Of a DNA stretch of 48,587 nt, positions 1 through 8,114 are shown piece by piece. Within the stretch, counting starts at the first letter, position 1, and every line of letters begins with the position of its first letter. Made by a program: the position numbers and the translations under genes. The notes beneath the pieces are model-generated. The model searched no databases. It was not told the DNA's origin and saw only the letters and a program-made list of their open reading frames with translations. The stretch is from NCBI GenBank assembly GCA_902800395.1, contig CADCEC010000014.1:1-48587 (forward strand), given 5' to 3'. This stretch comes from an uncultured Bacteroidota bacterium. GTDB lineage: Bacteria; Bacteroidota; Bacteroidia; Bacteroidales; P3.

Positions 1-3000
1 ATCTACCCCATCACCCCGTCCAGCCCTATGGCCGAGTATATCGACGAGTGGGCCGCCGGCGGTCGTAAGAACCTCTTCGGCGAGACCGTGAAGGTCGTCG
101 AGATGCAGAGCGAGGCCGGCGCCGCCGGCGCCGTGCACGGCTCGTTGCAGGCCGGTGCTCTGACCACCACCTACACCGCTTCGCAGGGTCTGCTGCTGAT
201 GATCCCCAATATGTACAAGATTGCCGGCGAACTGCTGCCCGGCGTGTTCCACGTGAGCGCCCGCGCCCTGGCCGCCCAGGCCCTCTCCATCTTCGGCGAC
301 CACGCCGACGTGATGAGCGCCCGCCAGACCGGCTTCGCCCTCCTCGCCGAGAGCTCGGTGCAGGAGGTGATGGACCTCGCCCCTGTGGCTCACCTCGCCG
401 CCTTGAAGGGCCGCGTGCCGTTCCTCAACTTCTTCGACGGCTTCCGCACCAGCCACGAAATCCAGAAAATCGAGGCTTGGGATATGGAAGACCTGCGTCC
501 GCTGGTGGACCAGAAGGCCCTGAAGGCTTTCCGCGAGAACGCCCTCAACCCCGAGCACAATGTGACCCGCGGTACCGCCCAGAACAGCGACGTCTATTTC
601 CAGACCCGCGAGCTGCAGAACAAATACTATGACGCTCTGCCCGATATCGTGGCCGAGTATATGGCTGAGATCAGCAAGCTGACCGGCCGCAACTACGCCC
701 CCTTCACCTACTACGGTGCCAAGGATGCCGAGAACGTCATCGTGGCTATGGGTTCGGTGACCGAGACCATCAAGACCGTCGTGGATTACCTCAACGCCCA
801 GGGCAAGAAGACCGGCGTCGTGACCGTCCACCTGTATCGTCCCTTCAGCGTGAAGTACCTCGGCCAGGTTATCCCCGAGACCGTGAAGCGCATCACCGTC
901 CTCGACCGCACCAAGGAGCCCGGCGCCAACGGCGACCCGCTGTACCTCGACGTGGTGGAAGCCTTCGCCAGCTGCAAGGACATCCCCGCCAACTGCAAGC
1001 CCGCTATCATCGGCGGCCGCTACGGTCTCTCCAGCAAGGACACCACCCCCGCTCAGATTATCTCCGTGTTCAACAATATGGAAGGCGAGATGAAGAACCA
1101 GTTCACCATCGGCATCGTCGACGACGTGACCTTCCGCTCGCTGCCCATCCTGCCCGAAATCTCCATCCTGCCCAAGGGCACTTTCGAGGCCCGCTTCTAC
1201 GGCTTGGGTGCCGACGGTACCGTGGGTGCCAACAAGAACAGCATCAAGATTATCGGCGACAACACCAACAAGTACAGCCAGGCCTACTTCGACTACGACT
1301 CGAAGAAATCGGGCGGCTACACCTGCTCGCACCTGCGCTTCGGCGACAACCCCCTGCCCGCTCCCCTGCGCGGCCTGAAGGACAACGGCACCTTCCTCTA
1401 CAACAGCCCCTGGACCGTCGAGGAGACCAAGGCCCAGCTGCCCGACTTCGTGAAGAAGTACCTGGCGCTGCACCACATCACGATGTACATCATCGACGCC
1501 ACCAAGATTGCCGCCGAAATCGGCCTCGGCAACCGCACCAATACCATCCTCCAGAGCGCCTTCTTCAAGATCTCTGAGGTGATTCCTTACGACCTCGCCG
1601 TCGAGCAGATGAAGAAATTCATCGTCAAGAGCTACGGCCGCAAGGGTGAGGACGTGGTCAACAAGAACTACGCCGCCGTTGACCGCGGTGGTGAGATCAC
1701 CAAGATCGACATCCCCGCCGAGTGGGCCAACCTGCCTTGCAGCACCGACTTCGCCGTCGAGAAGCACGAGGGCGACCCCGAGTTCATCGCCAAGGTGATG
1801 CGCCCGATGGTGGCTCAGACCGGCAACGACCTGCCCGTCAGCGCATTCGTCGGCTACGAGGACGGCACCTTCCCCGCCGGCACCACCGCCTACGAGAAGC
1901 GTGGCGTCGCCACCGTCGTCCCCGAGTGGAACCCCGCCAACTGCATCCAGTGCAACCAGTGCTCGCTGGTGTGCCCCCACGCCGCCATCCGTCCCTGTGT
2001 GATGACCGACGAGGAGATGAAGAAAGCCCCCGAGTCGATGAAGGCCATCGACGTGAAGATGCCCAAGGAACTCGCCGGCATGCACTTCCGTATGCAGGTC
2101 AGCGCTATGGACTGCACCGGCTGCGGCAACTGCGCCGACGTCTGCCCCGCCAAGGAGAAAGCCCTCGTGATGAAACCCTTCGAGAGCCAGCTCCACGAGG
2201 CCGCCAACTGGGACTACGCCCAGAAGTGCGTCACCTACAAGGACAACCTCATCGACAAGAAGGCCAACGTCAAGAACAGCCAGTTCGCACAGCCCCTGTT
2301 CGAGTTCAGCGGTGCCTGCGCCGGCTGCGGCGAGACCCCGTACCTGAAGTGCATCACCCAGCTCTTCGGCGAGCAGATGATGGTGGCCAACGCCACGGGC
2401 TGCTCCTCCATCTACGGCGGCTCGGCTCCTGCCACCCCCTACTGCCGCAACTACCGCAGCGGCTACGGTCCCGCCTGGGCCAACTCGCTCTTCGAGGACA
2501 ACGCTGAGTTCGGCCTCGGTATGGCCACCGCCACCCGCCAGATGCGCGACCGCGTGGAGCGCATTATGAAGGAAGGCCTCGCCTGCGACTGCTGCAGCGC
2601 CGAAATCAAGGCCCTCTTCACCGAGTGGATCCACAGCCTCGTCAAGAAGAGCCAGTGGATCTTCGGCGGCGACGGTTGGGGCTATGATATCGGATTCGGT
2701 GGCCTCGACCACGTCCTGGCCAGCGGCGAGGATGTCAACGTCGTCGTTGTCGACACCGAGGTGTATTCCAACACCGGCGGACAGAGTTCGAAGGCCACCC
2801 CGGCCGGCGCTGTCGCCAAGTTCGCCACCAGCGGTAAGAAGATCCGCAAGAAAGACCTCGGTATGATTGCCAAGAGCTACGGCTACGTCTATGTGGCACA
2901 GGTGGCTATGGGCGCCAGCCAGGCCCAGTACTTCAACGTCATCAAGGAGGCCGAGGCCTACCACGGCCCGTCGCTCATCATCTGCTACGCAGGAAGAGGC

Positions 3001-3162
3001 TGGCAAGAACGGCTTCCACCTCGACTCGAAAGAGCCCGACTGGAGCAAGTTCCGCGACTTCATCATGGGCGAGGTGCGCTACAACTCGCTGATGAAGACC
3101 TTCCCCCAGGAGGCCGAAGAACTCTTCGTCGCCACGGAACGCAATGCCAAACTGCGCTATGA
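1..3162 (+). CDS. nifJ: Pyruvate:ferredoxin (flavodoxin) oxidoreductase, 5'-partial and frameshifted near its 3' end
   Basis: Cytoplasmic enzyme that oxidatively decarboxylates pyruvate to acetyl-CoA, CO2 and reduced ferredoxin. The frame is open from base 1 and reads IYPITPSSPMAEY, the classic N-terminal NifJ motif, so only a short N-terminus lies outside the window. Visible in order: the pyruvate-binding N-terminal domains; a two-[4Fe-4S] ferredoxin insert (NCIQCNQCSLVCP near 1940-1975, DCTGCGNCADVCP near 2110-2150); the cluster-binding GACAGCGETPY; and the TPP site GDGWGYDIGFGG followed by NTGGQSSKATPAG. At about 2990 the sequence jumps from SLIICYA directly to a shifted EEAGKNGF. Roughly 35-40 codons normally present here (the PCINHG... 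stretch) are missing, so this frame runs into about 55 unrelated residues and stops at 3162. The true C-terminus lies in another frame to 3190. Either the deletion is recent or it is an assembly artefact. Confidence 0.93.
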   Translation: MYPITPSSPMAEYIDEWAAGGRKNLFGETVKVVEMQSEAGAAGAVHGSLQAGALTTTYTASQGLLLMIPNMYKIAGELLPGVFHVSARALAAQALSIFGDHADVMSARQTGFALLAESSVQEVMDLAPVAHLAALKGRVPFLNFFDGFRTSHEIQKIEAWDMEDLRPLVDQKALKAFRENALNPEHNVTRGTAQNSDVYFQTRELQNKYYDALPDIVAEYMAEISKLTGRNYAPFTYYGAKDAENVIVAMGSVTETIKTVVDYLNAQGKKTGVVTVHLYRPFSVKYLGQVIPETVKRITVLDRTKEPGANGDPLYLDVVEAFASCKDIPANCKPAIIGGRYGLSSKDTTPAQIISVFNNMEGEMKNQFTIGIVDDVTFRSLPILPEISILPKGTFEARFYGLGADGTVGANKNSIKIIGDNTNKYSQAYFDYDSKKSGGYTCSHLRFGDNPLPAPLRGLKDNGTFLYNSPWTVEETKAQLPDFVKKYLALHHITMYIIDATKIAAEIGLGNRTNTILQSAFFKISEVIPYDLAVEQMKKFIVKSYGRKGEDVVNKNYAAVDRGGEITKIDIPAEWANLPCSTDFAVEKHEGDPEFIAKVMRPMVAQTGNDLPVSAFVGYEDGTFPAGTTAYEKRGVATVVPEWNPANCIQCNQCSLVCPHAAIRPCVMTDEEMKKAPESMKAIDVKMPKELAGMHFRMQVSAMDCTGCGNCADVCPAKEKALVMKPFESQLHEAANWDYAQKCVTYKDNLIDKKANVKNSQFAQPLFEFSGACAGCGETPYLKCITQLFGEQMMVANATGCSSIYGGSAPATPYCRNYRSGYGPAWANSLFEDNAEFGLGMATATRQMRDRVERIMKEGLACDCCSAEIKALFTEWIHSLVKKSQWIFGGDGWGYDIGFGGLDHVLASGEDVNVVVVDTEVYSNTGGQSSKATPAGAVAKFATSGKKIRKKDLGMIAKSYGYVYVAQVAMGASQAQYFNVIKEAEAYHGPSLIICYAGRGWQERLPPRLERARLEQVPRLHHGRGALQLADEDLPPGGRRTLRRHGTQCQTAL

Positions 3163-3190
3163 GGGTTATAAGAAGCTCTCTGAGATGTAG
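2991..3190 (+). pseudogene. nifJ: Displaced 3' end of nifJ (copy 1), out of frame with the main gene
   Basis: From codon 2993 the sequence encodes EEAGKNGFHLDSKEPDW, then IMGEVRYNS and LRYEGYKKLSEM, ending at TAG 3188-3190. This is the ordinary NifJ C-terminus. The upstream nifJ frame enters it shifted because of the deletion at about 2990. It is the reference for three further tails, at 19302-19517, 20479-20526 (minus) and 22981-23658. Confidence 0.85.
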
Positions 3191-3258
3191 TATTGACACG
3201 CGGGTGCAAGTTGCTTCCATTCGGTAGCAACCCGTTACAGCCCCGCATCATCAACAGC

Positions 3259-3293
3259 AAAGGGTGTCCCCATCGGGCACCCTTTCTTTTTTG
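3259..3293 (+). terminator. Intrinsic terminator after nifJ
   Basis: An imperfect hairpin AAAGGGTGtcCC / GGgCACCCTTT is followed by a T-rich run (CTTTTTT). It sits about 70 bp after the nifJ stop. Confidence 0.75.
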
Positions 3294-3301
3294 CCATTCA
3301 A

Positions 3302-3362
3302 GATAACGCCATTTTCCTTTTCAATAGGAATTATTGTTTTTATTATTATAACGCCATTTTTT
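3302..3362 (+). repeat. Left pair of 13-bp ATAACGCCATTTT motifs
   Basis: ATAACGCCATTTT occurs at about 3303-3315 and again at about 3348-3360. The reverse complement occurs as a similar pair at 18993-19005 and 19031-19043. The two pairs face each other and bound about 15.7 kb of accessory genes. Confidence 0.6.
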
Positions 3363-3599
3363 CTTGTTCTGTGTGTTGCCATATCATGGCAATAAGATTA
3401 TACCCATTCGCCCCATCCCGCCCATTAAACCCATTTTTCAATTCAAACGGTATCCCTTCTTTCTCCCTTCTACGTTCCTTCTATGTGCCTTCTTTGAAAC
3501 GGCCCTAACACCCACAAAACCAGCCATTTGTCTATTTTACACCAAAACACCTGAAAATCAATCAAATAACCCATTCCGCCCAAATCGCCCATTCATCCC

Positions 3600-3840
3600 A
3601 TAAAAAAGCCACCGTGCCCGGGGCGTCAGCCCCGTTTCTCCCCTTCGTCCATTGCCCGGGCATTTAATGCCCGCCATCCCCGCAGCTTCGTCCCGTTCCC
3701 AGCCGCTTGCCTCCGCCCCAACGGGTTGTCCCGTGTCAGTGGCTTCAGCCCCGCTCCCGTTCCAGTGTGTGTCGCGATTCAGTCGCGACAAATTTCATCC
3801 ATTCCCATTGCTCCGAATGTCGCCATGTAACAGCGACCCC
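3600..3840. repeat. Cluster of short REP-like palindromes in a gene-free stretch
   Basis: The 3191-4024 gap has no convincing gene apart from the peptide at 4025. It contains closely spaced small hairpins: CGGGGCGTCAGCCCCG (3619-3634), CGGGCATTTAATGCCCG (3657-3673), ACGGGTTGTCCCGT (3721-3734), GTCGCGATTCAGTCGCGAC (3771-3789) and GTCGC...GCGAC (3819-3837). The stem sequences differ but the short-loop format is the same, as in REP-type repeats maintained by Y1 transposases. No such transposase is visible in the window. Confidence 0.5.
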
Positions 3841-3969
3841 TGTTTCTCTTTTCCGTCTGGCCTGGGAGCCTCGATCCAAAAGGTATTGTCAAATTGCTGG
3901 TTTGAATCATATAAGATAATGGAGAAGTTTCTGATTAACATTTTTTTCGGGCATTAGAGGAAAATAATC

Positions 3970-3998
3970 TTGCGTTCGAAAATCTATTCGTATTTTTG
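3970..3998 (+). promoter_or_regulatory. Bacteroidota-type promoter for the two-component/efflux region
   Basis: TTG at 3970-3972, an 18-bp spacer, then TATTTTTG at 3991-3998. This matches the TTTG / TAnnTTTG consensus. It lies just upstream of the small peptide at 4025 and the response regulator at 4108. Confidence 0.6.
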
Positions 3999-4024
3999 CA
4001 GCTGAAAATTTCAGATGTCATCTT

Positions 4025-4105
4025 ATGAAGAGAATACTCATTATCACCATATTACTATTAGGATGCCTCGCGCCGCTGGCAGCACAGACCGCATATATAG
4101 AATAG
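4025..4105 (+). CDS. 26-aa signal-peptide-like leader peptide
   Basis: A short frame begins MKRILIITILLLGCLAP and ends ...AYIE with TAG at 4103-4105. It has a basic N-terminus, a hydrophobic core and an LLGC lipobox-like motif, so it looks like a complete signal peptide with almost no mature protein. It starts about 27 nt after the TATTTTTG box and ends two bases before the response-regulator ATG, so ribosomes finishing it would sit on the next start. It could be a translated leader, a micro-lipoprotein, or the remnant of a longer exported protein. No homologue is recognised. Confidence 0.4.
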   Translation: MKRILIITILLLGCLAPLAAQTAYIE

Positions 4106-4107
4106 CA

Positions 4108-4788
4108 ATGAAACGGATTCTTATTGCCGACGACGAGGCTTCTATCCGCGACTTCGTGTGTCGCGGACTTGCCGACTGCGGATATGACACCCTCCAAGTC
4201 TCCGACGGCAACGAGGCCTGGCAGCAGCTGCAAGACGGCACAATCGACCTCGCCATCCTCGACATCCGTATGCCTGGCCTTTCGGGAGTCGATCTCTGTC
4301 GCCGCCTTCGGCAAGAGTATGGATATGACTTGCCCATCATCATGCTGACCGCACTGGGTACCACCGACGACATTGTGATGGGTCTCCGTGCCGGTGCCGA
4401 CGACTATATGGTTAAGCCGTTCAAATTCACCGAGCTACTGGCGCGTATCGAAGCACAGTTGCGGCGGAGCGATTTACACCCCACAGCATCCTCACGCACA
4501 TACGGCGACCTGCATCTCGACCCCGTTTCCCATCGCGCCACGCGCGACGGAAAGCACATTTACCTCAGCATCAAAGAATATCGCCTGTTGGACTACCTGA
4601 TGTTGCACCACGGCGAGGTGCTTTCGCGTGGCGACCTGCTGCGCGACGTATGGGACCGCGATTTCGACACATCGACTAACGTCGTGGATGTCTATGTCCG
4701 CTATCTCCGCAGCAAGATTGACGACCCATTCGACCAGAAACTCATTCACACCATTGTCGGGCAAGGCTACAAATTCGGTGACAGATGA
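4108..4788 (+). CDS. OmpR/PhoB-family response regulator
   Basis: A 226-aa cytoplasmic DNA-binding regulator. The N-terminal receiver domain has the acidic pair D8/D9, the phosphoacceptor D52 in AILDIRMPG, T81 and K103 in MVKPF. The C-terminal half (about 130-226) is a winged-helix effector domain (SIKEYRLLDYL, DVYVRYLRSKI, HTIVGQGYKF). An in-frame ATG lies further upstream at 4015, but ATG 4108 begins exactly at the conserved MKRILIADDE. Its stop overlaps the start of the histidine kinase by 4 bp (ATGA). The neighbouring kinase and RND operon suggest that it controls metal or toxicant efflux; the signal is inferred, not seen. Confidence 0.95.
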   Translation: MKRILIADDEASIRDFVCRGLADCGYDTLQVSDGNEAWQQLQDGTIDLAILDIRMPGLSGVDLCRRLRQEYGYDLPIIMLTALGTTDDIVMGLRAGADDYMVKPFKFTELLARIEAQLRRSDLHPTASSRTYGDLHLDPVSHRATRDGKHIYLSIKEYRLLDYLMLHHGEVLSRGDLLRDVWDRDFDTSTNVVDVYVRYLRSKIDDPFDQKLIHTIVGQGYKFGDR

Positions 4789-5945
4789 AACCCGGACACA
4801 AAATATCACTCACCTACAGCACCATTACCATCCTGCTGGTTCTTGTGTCAAGCGCAGTGTTCTATTTTGGTACGCGGTATTACATCTCCTCACTGTATTA
4901 CAACTACCTAGAGGAGAAAGCCCGTGTACTGGCCATGGAGCGTTATGGGCAAGATGACCTCGACCCCGTAAAGTATCGCAACGCCGTGCAGCGCAGCCAA
5001 CATGCCATTCCTACCTCGCGAGAGCTATTCGTCCCCAAAGACAGTATCGAGACTGCACTTTCCTCGCTACTCACAGGTTCCCAGATCGCCTCGTTGCTTC
5101 GTGGCGAGGTTGTCCACTTCGACCACGAGGGCGAGGTGGGCACAGCCCTGCTCTACTACGACAACAGCGGCACGTTCGCCAGCGTGGTGCTGAGCCGCAA
5201 CCCTTACGGCGACGAGATTGCCCACACCATGCGTCTGCTGCTGGTGGTGTTCGTCCTCGGTGCCTCGCTGCTGCTATGGCTCGTCAGCCGCCTCTGGGCA
5301 TCGCGTATGGTGAACCGCATCGACCAGAATTATCAGACCGAGAAAATGTTTGTCAACAATGCACAGCACGAAATCAACAACCCGCTGGCCGTCATCAGTG
5401 GCGAATGCGACGTGACCCTGTTGCGCGACCGCAGTCCCGAAGAATACCGCTCGGCACTGATGCGCATCGCAAAACAGGTCGACCGCATCAACGGTATCAT
5501 CATACAACTGCTGGCAATCAACGATGCACGCAACCGTCCGCAGAAAGCAGAGAGCATCGACCTTTCGGAATGGTTCTTCCAGAACGAGTTGCCTCCCCAC
5601 AATCTTTATATCCACGGTTCCTTCCGCGTGAAGATGGACTCCGATGCGCTGTACATCGCCATAAGGAACCTTATCGGCAACGCCGTCAAATACGGCGACG
5701 GGAGCTCCGTGGTGGTCCATGCCGAATATCCCACCGTCTCCGTCACCAACCACGGCAGCCCCATCCCCGCCGAGGAGCTGGAACACATCTTCGACCCCTT
5801 CTACCGTGCCGCCAACGCCGACGGCATCCCCGGCCACGGCATCGGCCTCGCCTTGGCCCACACCCTGCTCCAGCGCAACGGTGCCCAGCTCACCGTCACC
5901 TCATCCTCAGAGAACACCATCTTCACCATCCGCTTTTCAAAATAG
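4785..5945 (+). CDS. Membrane sensor histidine kinase
   Basis: A 386-aa inner-membrane partner of the preceding regulator. It has TM1 at about residues 9-31, a periplasmic sensor of about 115 residues, and TM2 at about 149-171. The dimerisation/H-box NNAQHEINNPLAV has phosphoacceptor H195. The N-box IRNLIGNAVKYGD and G-box GHGIGLALAHTL form a HATPase domain to the C-terminus. The INNPLAVISGE context and an apparently short linker after TM2 (little or no HAMP) resemble kinases of Bacteroidota efflux operons. The kinase overlaps the regulator by 4 bp. The ligand is unknown. Confidence 0.93.
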   Translation: MKPGHKISLTYSTITILLVLVSSAVFYFGTRYYISSLYYNYLEEKARVLAMERYGQDDLDPVKYRNAVQRSQHAIPTSRELFVPKDSIETALSSLLTGSQIASLLRGEVVHFDHEGEVGTALLYYDNSGTFASVVLSRNPYGDEIAHTMRLLLVVFVLGASLLLWLVSRLWASRMVNRIDQNYQTEKMFVNNAQHEINNPLAVISGECDVTLLRDRSPEEYRSALMRIAKQVDRINGIIIQLLAINDARNRPQKAESIDLSEWFFQNELPPHNLYIHGSFRVKMDSDALYIAIRNLIGNAVKYGDGSSVVVHAEYPTVSVTNHGSPIPAEELEHIFDPFYRAANADGIPGHGIGLALAHTLLQRNGAQLTVTSSSENTIFTIRFSK

Positions 5946-5994
5946 CAGGTCTCCCTTCCTTACAGTTTTCTAATCCTATCTGTGAGGTTTCTAA

Positions 5995-6025
5995 TGTGCT
6001 GACACGTGGAGAGTCGGTATCTTTG
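5995..6025 (+). promoter_or_regulatory. Possible promoter of the efflux operon
   Basis: TGTG at 5995-5998 is followed by 19 bp and TATCTTTG at 6018-6025. Only the -33 box deviates (TGTG for TTTG). The predicted start of transcription falls almost exactly on ATG 6030, implying a leaderless or near-leaderless message. Confidence 0.4.
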
Positions 6026-6029
6026 CAGC

Positions 6030-7280
6030 ATGTTTTATGGAAATGCAATTCTGACTATTTTTCTGGCTTTCAGTGGTGTAGGTGGGGCGGGCGACGGCGC
6101 AGACAGCGTCCACACGGAGATTATCGACACGCTCACGGTCCTTCAGGCCGAACAGCTCCTTGCCGAGCGCAATGCCGAGCTCCGCTTGTCACGCCTCGCC
6201 TGCACCGAGGCTGAAGCCAACGCCCGGCAGGCACGACGCTGGGAGAACCCCGAGGTGAGCGGTATCTACAATCTCTATAACCCCCTGAACAGCCGCTGGC
6301 TCGACCCCGGCAACGACGGCGAGGTGGACATCAGCGTCAGCCAGCCGCTGCCCATCGGTCGCAGCCACCGCATTGGCCGCTCCGATGCCGAACTACGGGC
6401 CTCGCAGGCCGACTACGACTGGACGGCTTTCAGCCTCTCTATGCAGATGAAACGGCAACTGTGCGAGCTGTGGGCGGTGCAGCGCAGGGCGGCATTGATA
6501 GGGGGCGAACTCGAGAGCGTGGAGCGCATCCTCGACGCCTACCGCCGCAACCCGCAGGCGGTATCACTGGTGGAGGTGCGACGGCTGGAAACCCTGCGCC
6601 TGGGTCTGCTCTCGGAACAGTTGGAACGCCAGGCTACGGTGGCCGAGTGCAAAACGGCATTGGCCGTAATGCTAGGACTGGAAGAGACGGGGTTCGGCAT
6701 CGGGGAACTTGATCTGAACGACGAGCCGGCTCCCTCTGACAGCATCTTGGAACAGTCGGCACTGCTGCGCTACCATGCATCGCTCTGCGAAGCCGCCGAT
6801 GCCGAAATTCGGCTACAGAAAGCGTTGGCTTGGCCACGGGTGAACGTGGGCGTGGAGTATGACAAGAACGGCAACATAGGTCACAACTTCTGGGCCGTGG
6901 GGGCCAGTATCACGCTGCCTCTCTTCGACCGCAATCGCGGCGCTATCCGCAGTGCTGAGGTGGAGCGCGACCGGCGGCAGACGATGCTTGCGGCGGCCGA
7001 GCGCGAGCAATGTCAGCAGCTGGCCCTTGCCGCAGAACGTCTGGCGCAATGCCGCCGTCTGGTGGCGGAATCCGATAGCCTCGCCGAGTGGGACATTGAG
7101 GGTGTGGAACGGCAATACCTTGCCCACAACCTCTCGTTGCTCGAACTGATAGATATCTACACCGCCTGGCGCGAAGCGCAGGAGATGACGGTGGCCGCGC
7201 GCGGAGCCCTCCTCACGGCAGCTCTCGACTACAACCTGGCCGCCGGAGCGGAAGTGTATAGAATAGTTGACAGACAATAA
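6030..7280 (+). CDS. TolC/CusC-type outer-membrane efflux protein
   Basis: About 416 aa, the outer-membrane exit duct of a tripartite RND pump. The start at ATG 6030 gives a hydrophobic signal sequence (MFYGNAILTIFLAFSG). A GTG start at 6006 would add eight residues that spoil it. Two repeated helical halves carry typical outer-membrane-efflux motifs: ARRWENPEVSG, the SVSQPLPIGRSHRIGRSDAEL region, VGVEYDKNGN and ITLPLFDRNRGAIRSAEVER. The last phrase is the conserved second-half hallmark of CzcC/CusC-like proteins. It lies immediately upstream of the adaptor (9 bp) and pump genes, so the operon order is duct, adaptor, pump. Confidence 0.88.
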   Translation: MFYGNAILTIFLAFSGVGGAGDGADSVHTEIIDTLTVLQAEQLLAERNAELRLSRLACTEAEANARQARRWENPEVSGIYNLYNPLNSRWLDPGNDGEVDISVSQPLPIGRSHRIGRSDAELRASQADYDWTAFSLSMQMKRQLCELWAVQRRAALIGGELESVERILDAYRRNPQAVSLVEVRRLETLRLGLLSEQLERQATVAECKTALAVMLGLEETGFGIGELDLNDEPAPSDSILEQSALLRYHASLCEAADAEIRLQKALAWPRVNVGVEYDKNGNIGHNFWAVGASITLPLFDRNRGAIRSAEVERDRRQTMLAAAEREQCQQLALAAERLAQCRRLVAESDSLAEWDIEGVERQYLAHNLSLLELIDIYTAWREAQEMTVAARGALLTAALDYNLAAGAEVYRIVDRQ

Positions 7281-7289
7281 AAAAAGATA

Positions 7290-8114
7290 ATGATGACGAA
7301 AACGACAACTTCACTTTCACTGGCCGTAGCCCTTTTGTTCGTTGCCTGCAATGGCGGGCAGGATGCCGAGATTACGGCACCGTCTGCCATCGAAGCGGTA
7401 TTGCCATCTGCCAAACCGTCGGGGATGCCTGCCTCCGTTGCCACCCTCACGCTGACGGGCACCGTTGTCGCAGACCCTTCGCGCACCGAGAGGATTGTCG
7501 CGCCCGTTGACGGCAGGGTGGAAGGGCTTACCGTTGAGGTGGGCGACGACGTGAGTGCGGGCATGCTGATAGCCCGGCTGCTGGGACGCGAAACCGCCGA
7601 GCGCAACATCCAGCGGCGGCAGGTCGAATCAGAATACTACCTTGCCGACAGGGAAATGAAGCTGAAATCGTCGCTCTACAACGACGGCTTGGTATCGGAG
7701 CGCGAACTGACCGAGGCCATGGAACGCTGCGAAGTGGCAATGACAGCCCTCTCACAGCAGGCCGCGGTGGCCACGGGCGACATCCGTGCCTGGCGACGAG
7801 GCACCGTGCTGCGGCGCGAGGTGACAAACGGACAGTATGTGCAGGCCGGCGACCTCATGCTCGAGGTGGCCGACATCAGCAAGGTATGGGTGATGGGGGA
7901 CGTCTACGAGAGCGACATCAGTCGTGTGCACGAAGGCGACACCGTTAGCGTCACCACCCTTGCCCATCCCGACGAGACCTGGCTTGGCACCGTCGACAAG
8001 GTCTATTCCGCTCTCGACCCCGACAGCAAAACCATGAAAGTCCGCATAGTCCTCTTAAATCGCGACCGCCACCTCCTGCCCGGCATGTTCGCCACAATAA
8101 ATATTGAGCCATGA
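7290..8114 (+). CDS. RND efflux periplasmic adaptor lipoprotein (CusB/CzcB-like)
   Basis: A 274-aa membrane-fusion protein linking the inner-membrane pump to the outer-membrane duct. The start is MM at 7290/7293. A lipoprotein signal ends at LLFVAC (Cys at about residue 20). Barrel-sandwich/lipoyl halves (RIVAPVDGRVEGLTVEVGDDV and YVQAGDLMLEVADIS) flank a short helical hairpin. A beta-barrel domain follows (WVMGDVYESDISRVHEGD) and the protein ends at LLPGMFATINI. It is shorter than usual for the family and lacks the C-terminal membrane-proximal extension. Its stop overlaps the pump start (ATGA). Confidence 0.88.
   Translation: MMTKTTTSLSLAVALLFVACNGGQDAEITAPSAIEAVLPSAKPSGMPASVATLTLTGTVVADPSRTERIVAPVDGRVEGLTVEVGDDVSAGMLIARLLGRETAERNIQRRQVESEYYLADREMKLKSSLYNDGLVSERELTEAMERCEVAMTALSQQAAVATGDIRAWRRGTVLRREVTNGQYVQAGDLMLEVADISKVWVMGDVYESDISRVHEGDTVSVTTLAHPDETWLGTVDKVYSALDPDSKTMKVRIVLLNRDRHLLPGMFATINIEP

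Noticed and set aside
3364-3957. Short open frames in the spacer after nifJ
   Set aside because: They are Pro/Ile/Phe-rich or palindrome-derived translations with no domain, and conflict with the REP-like hairpins.
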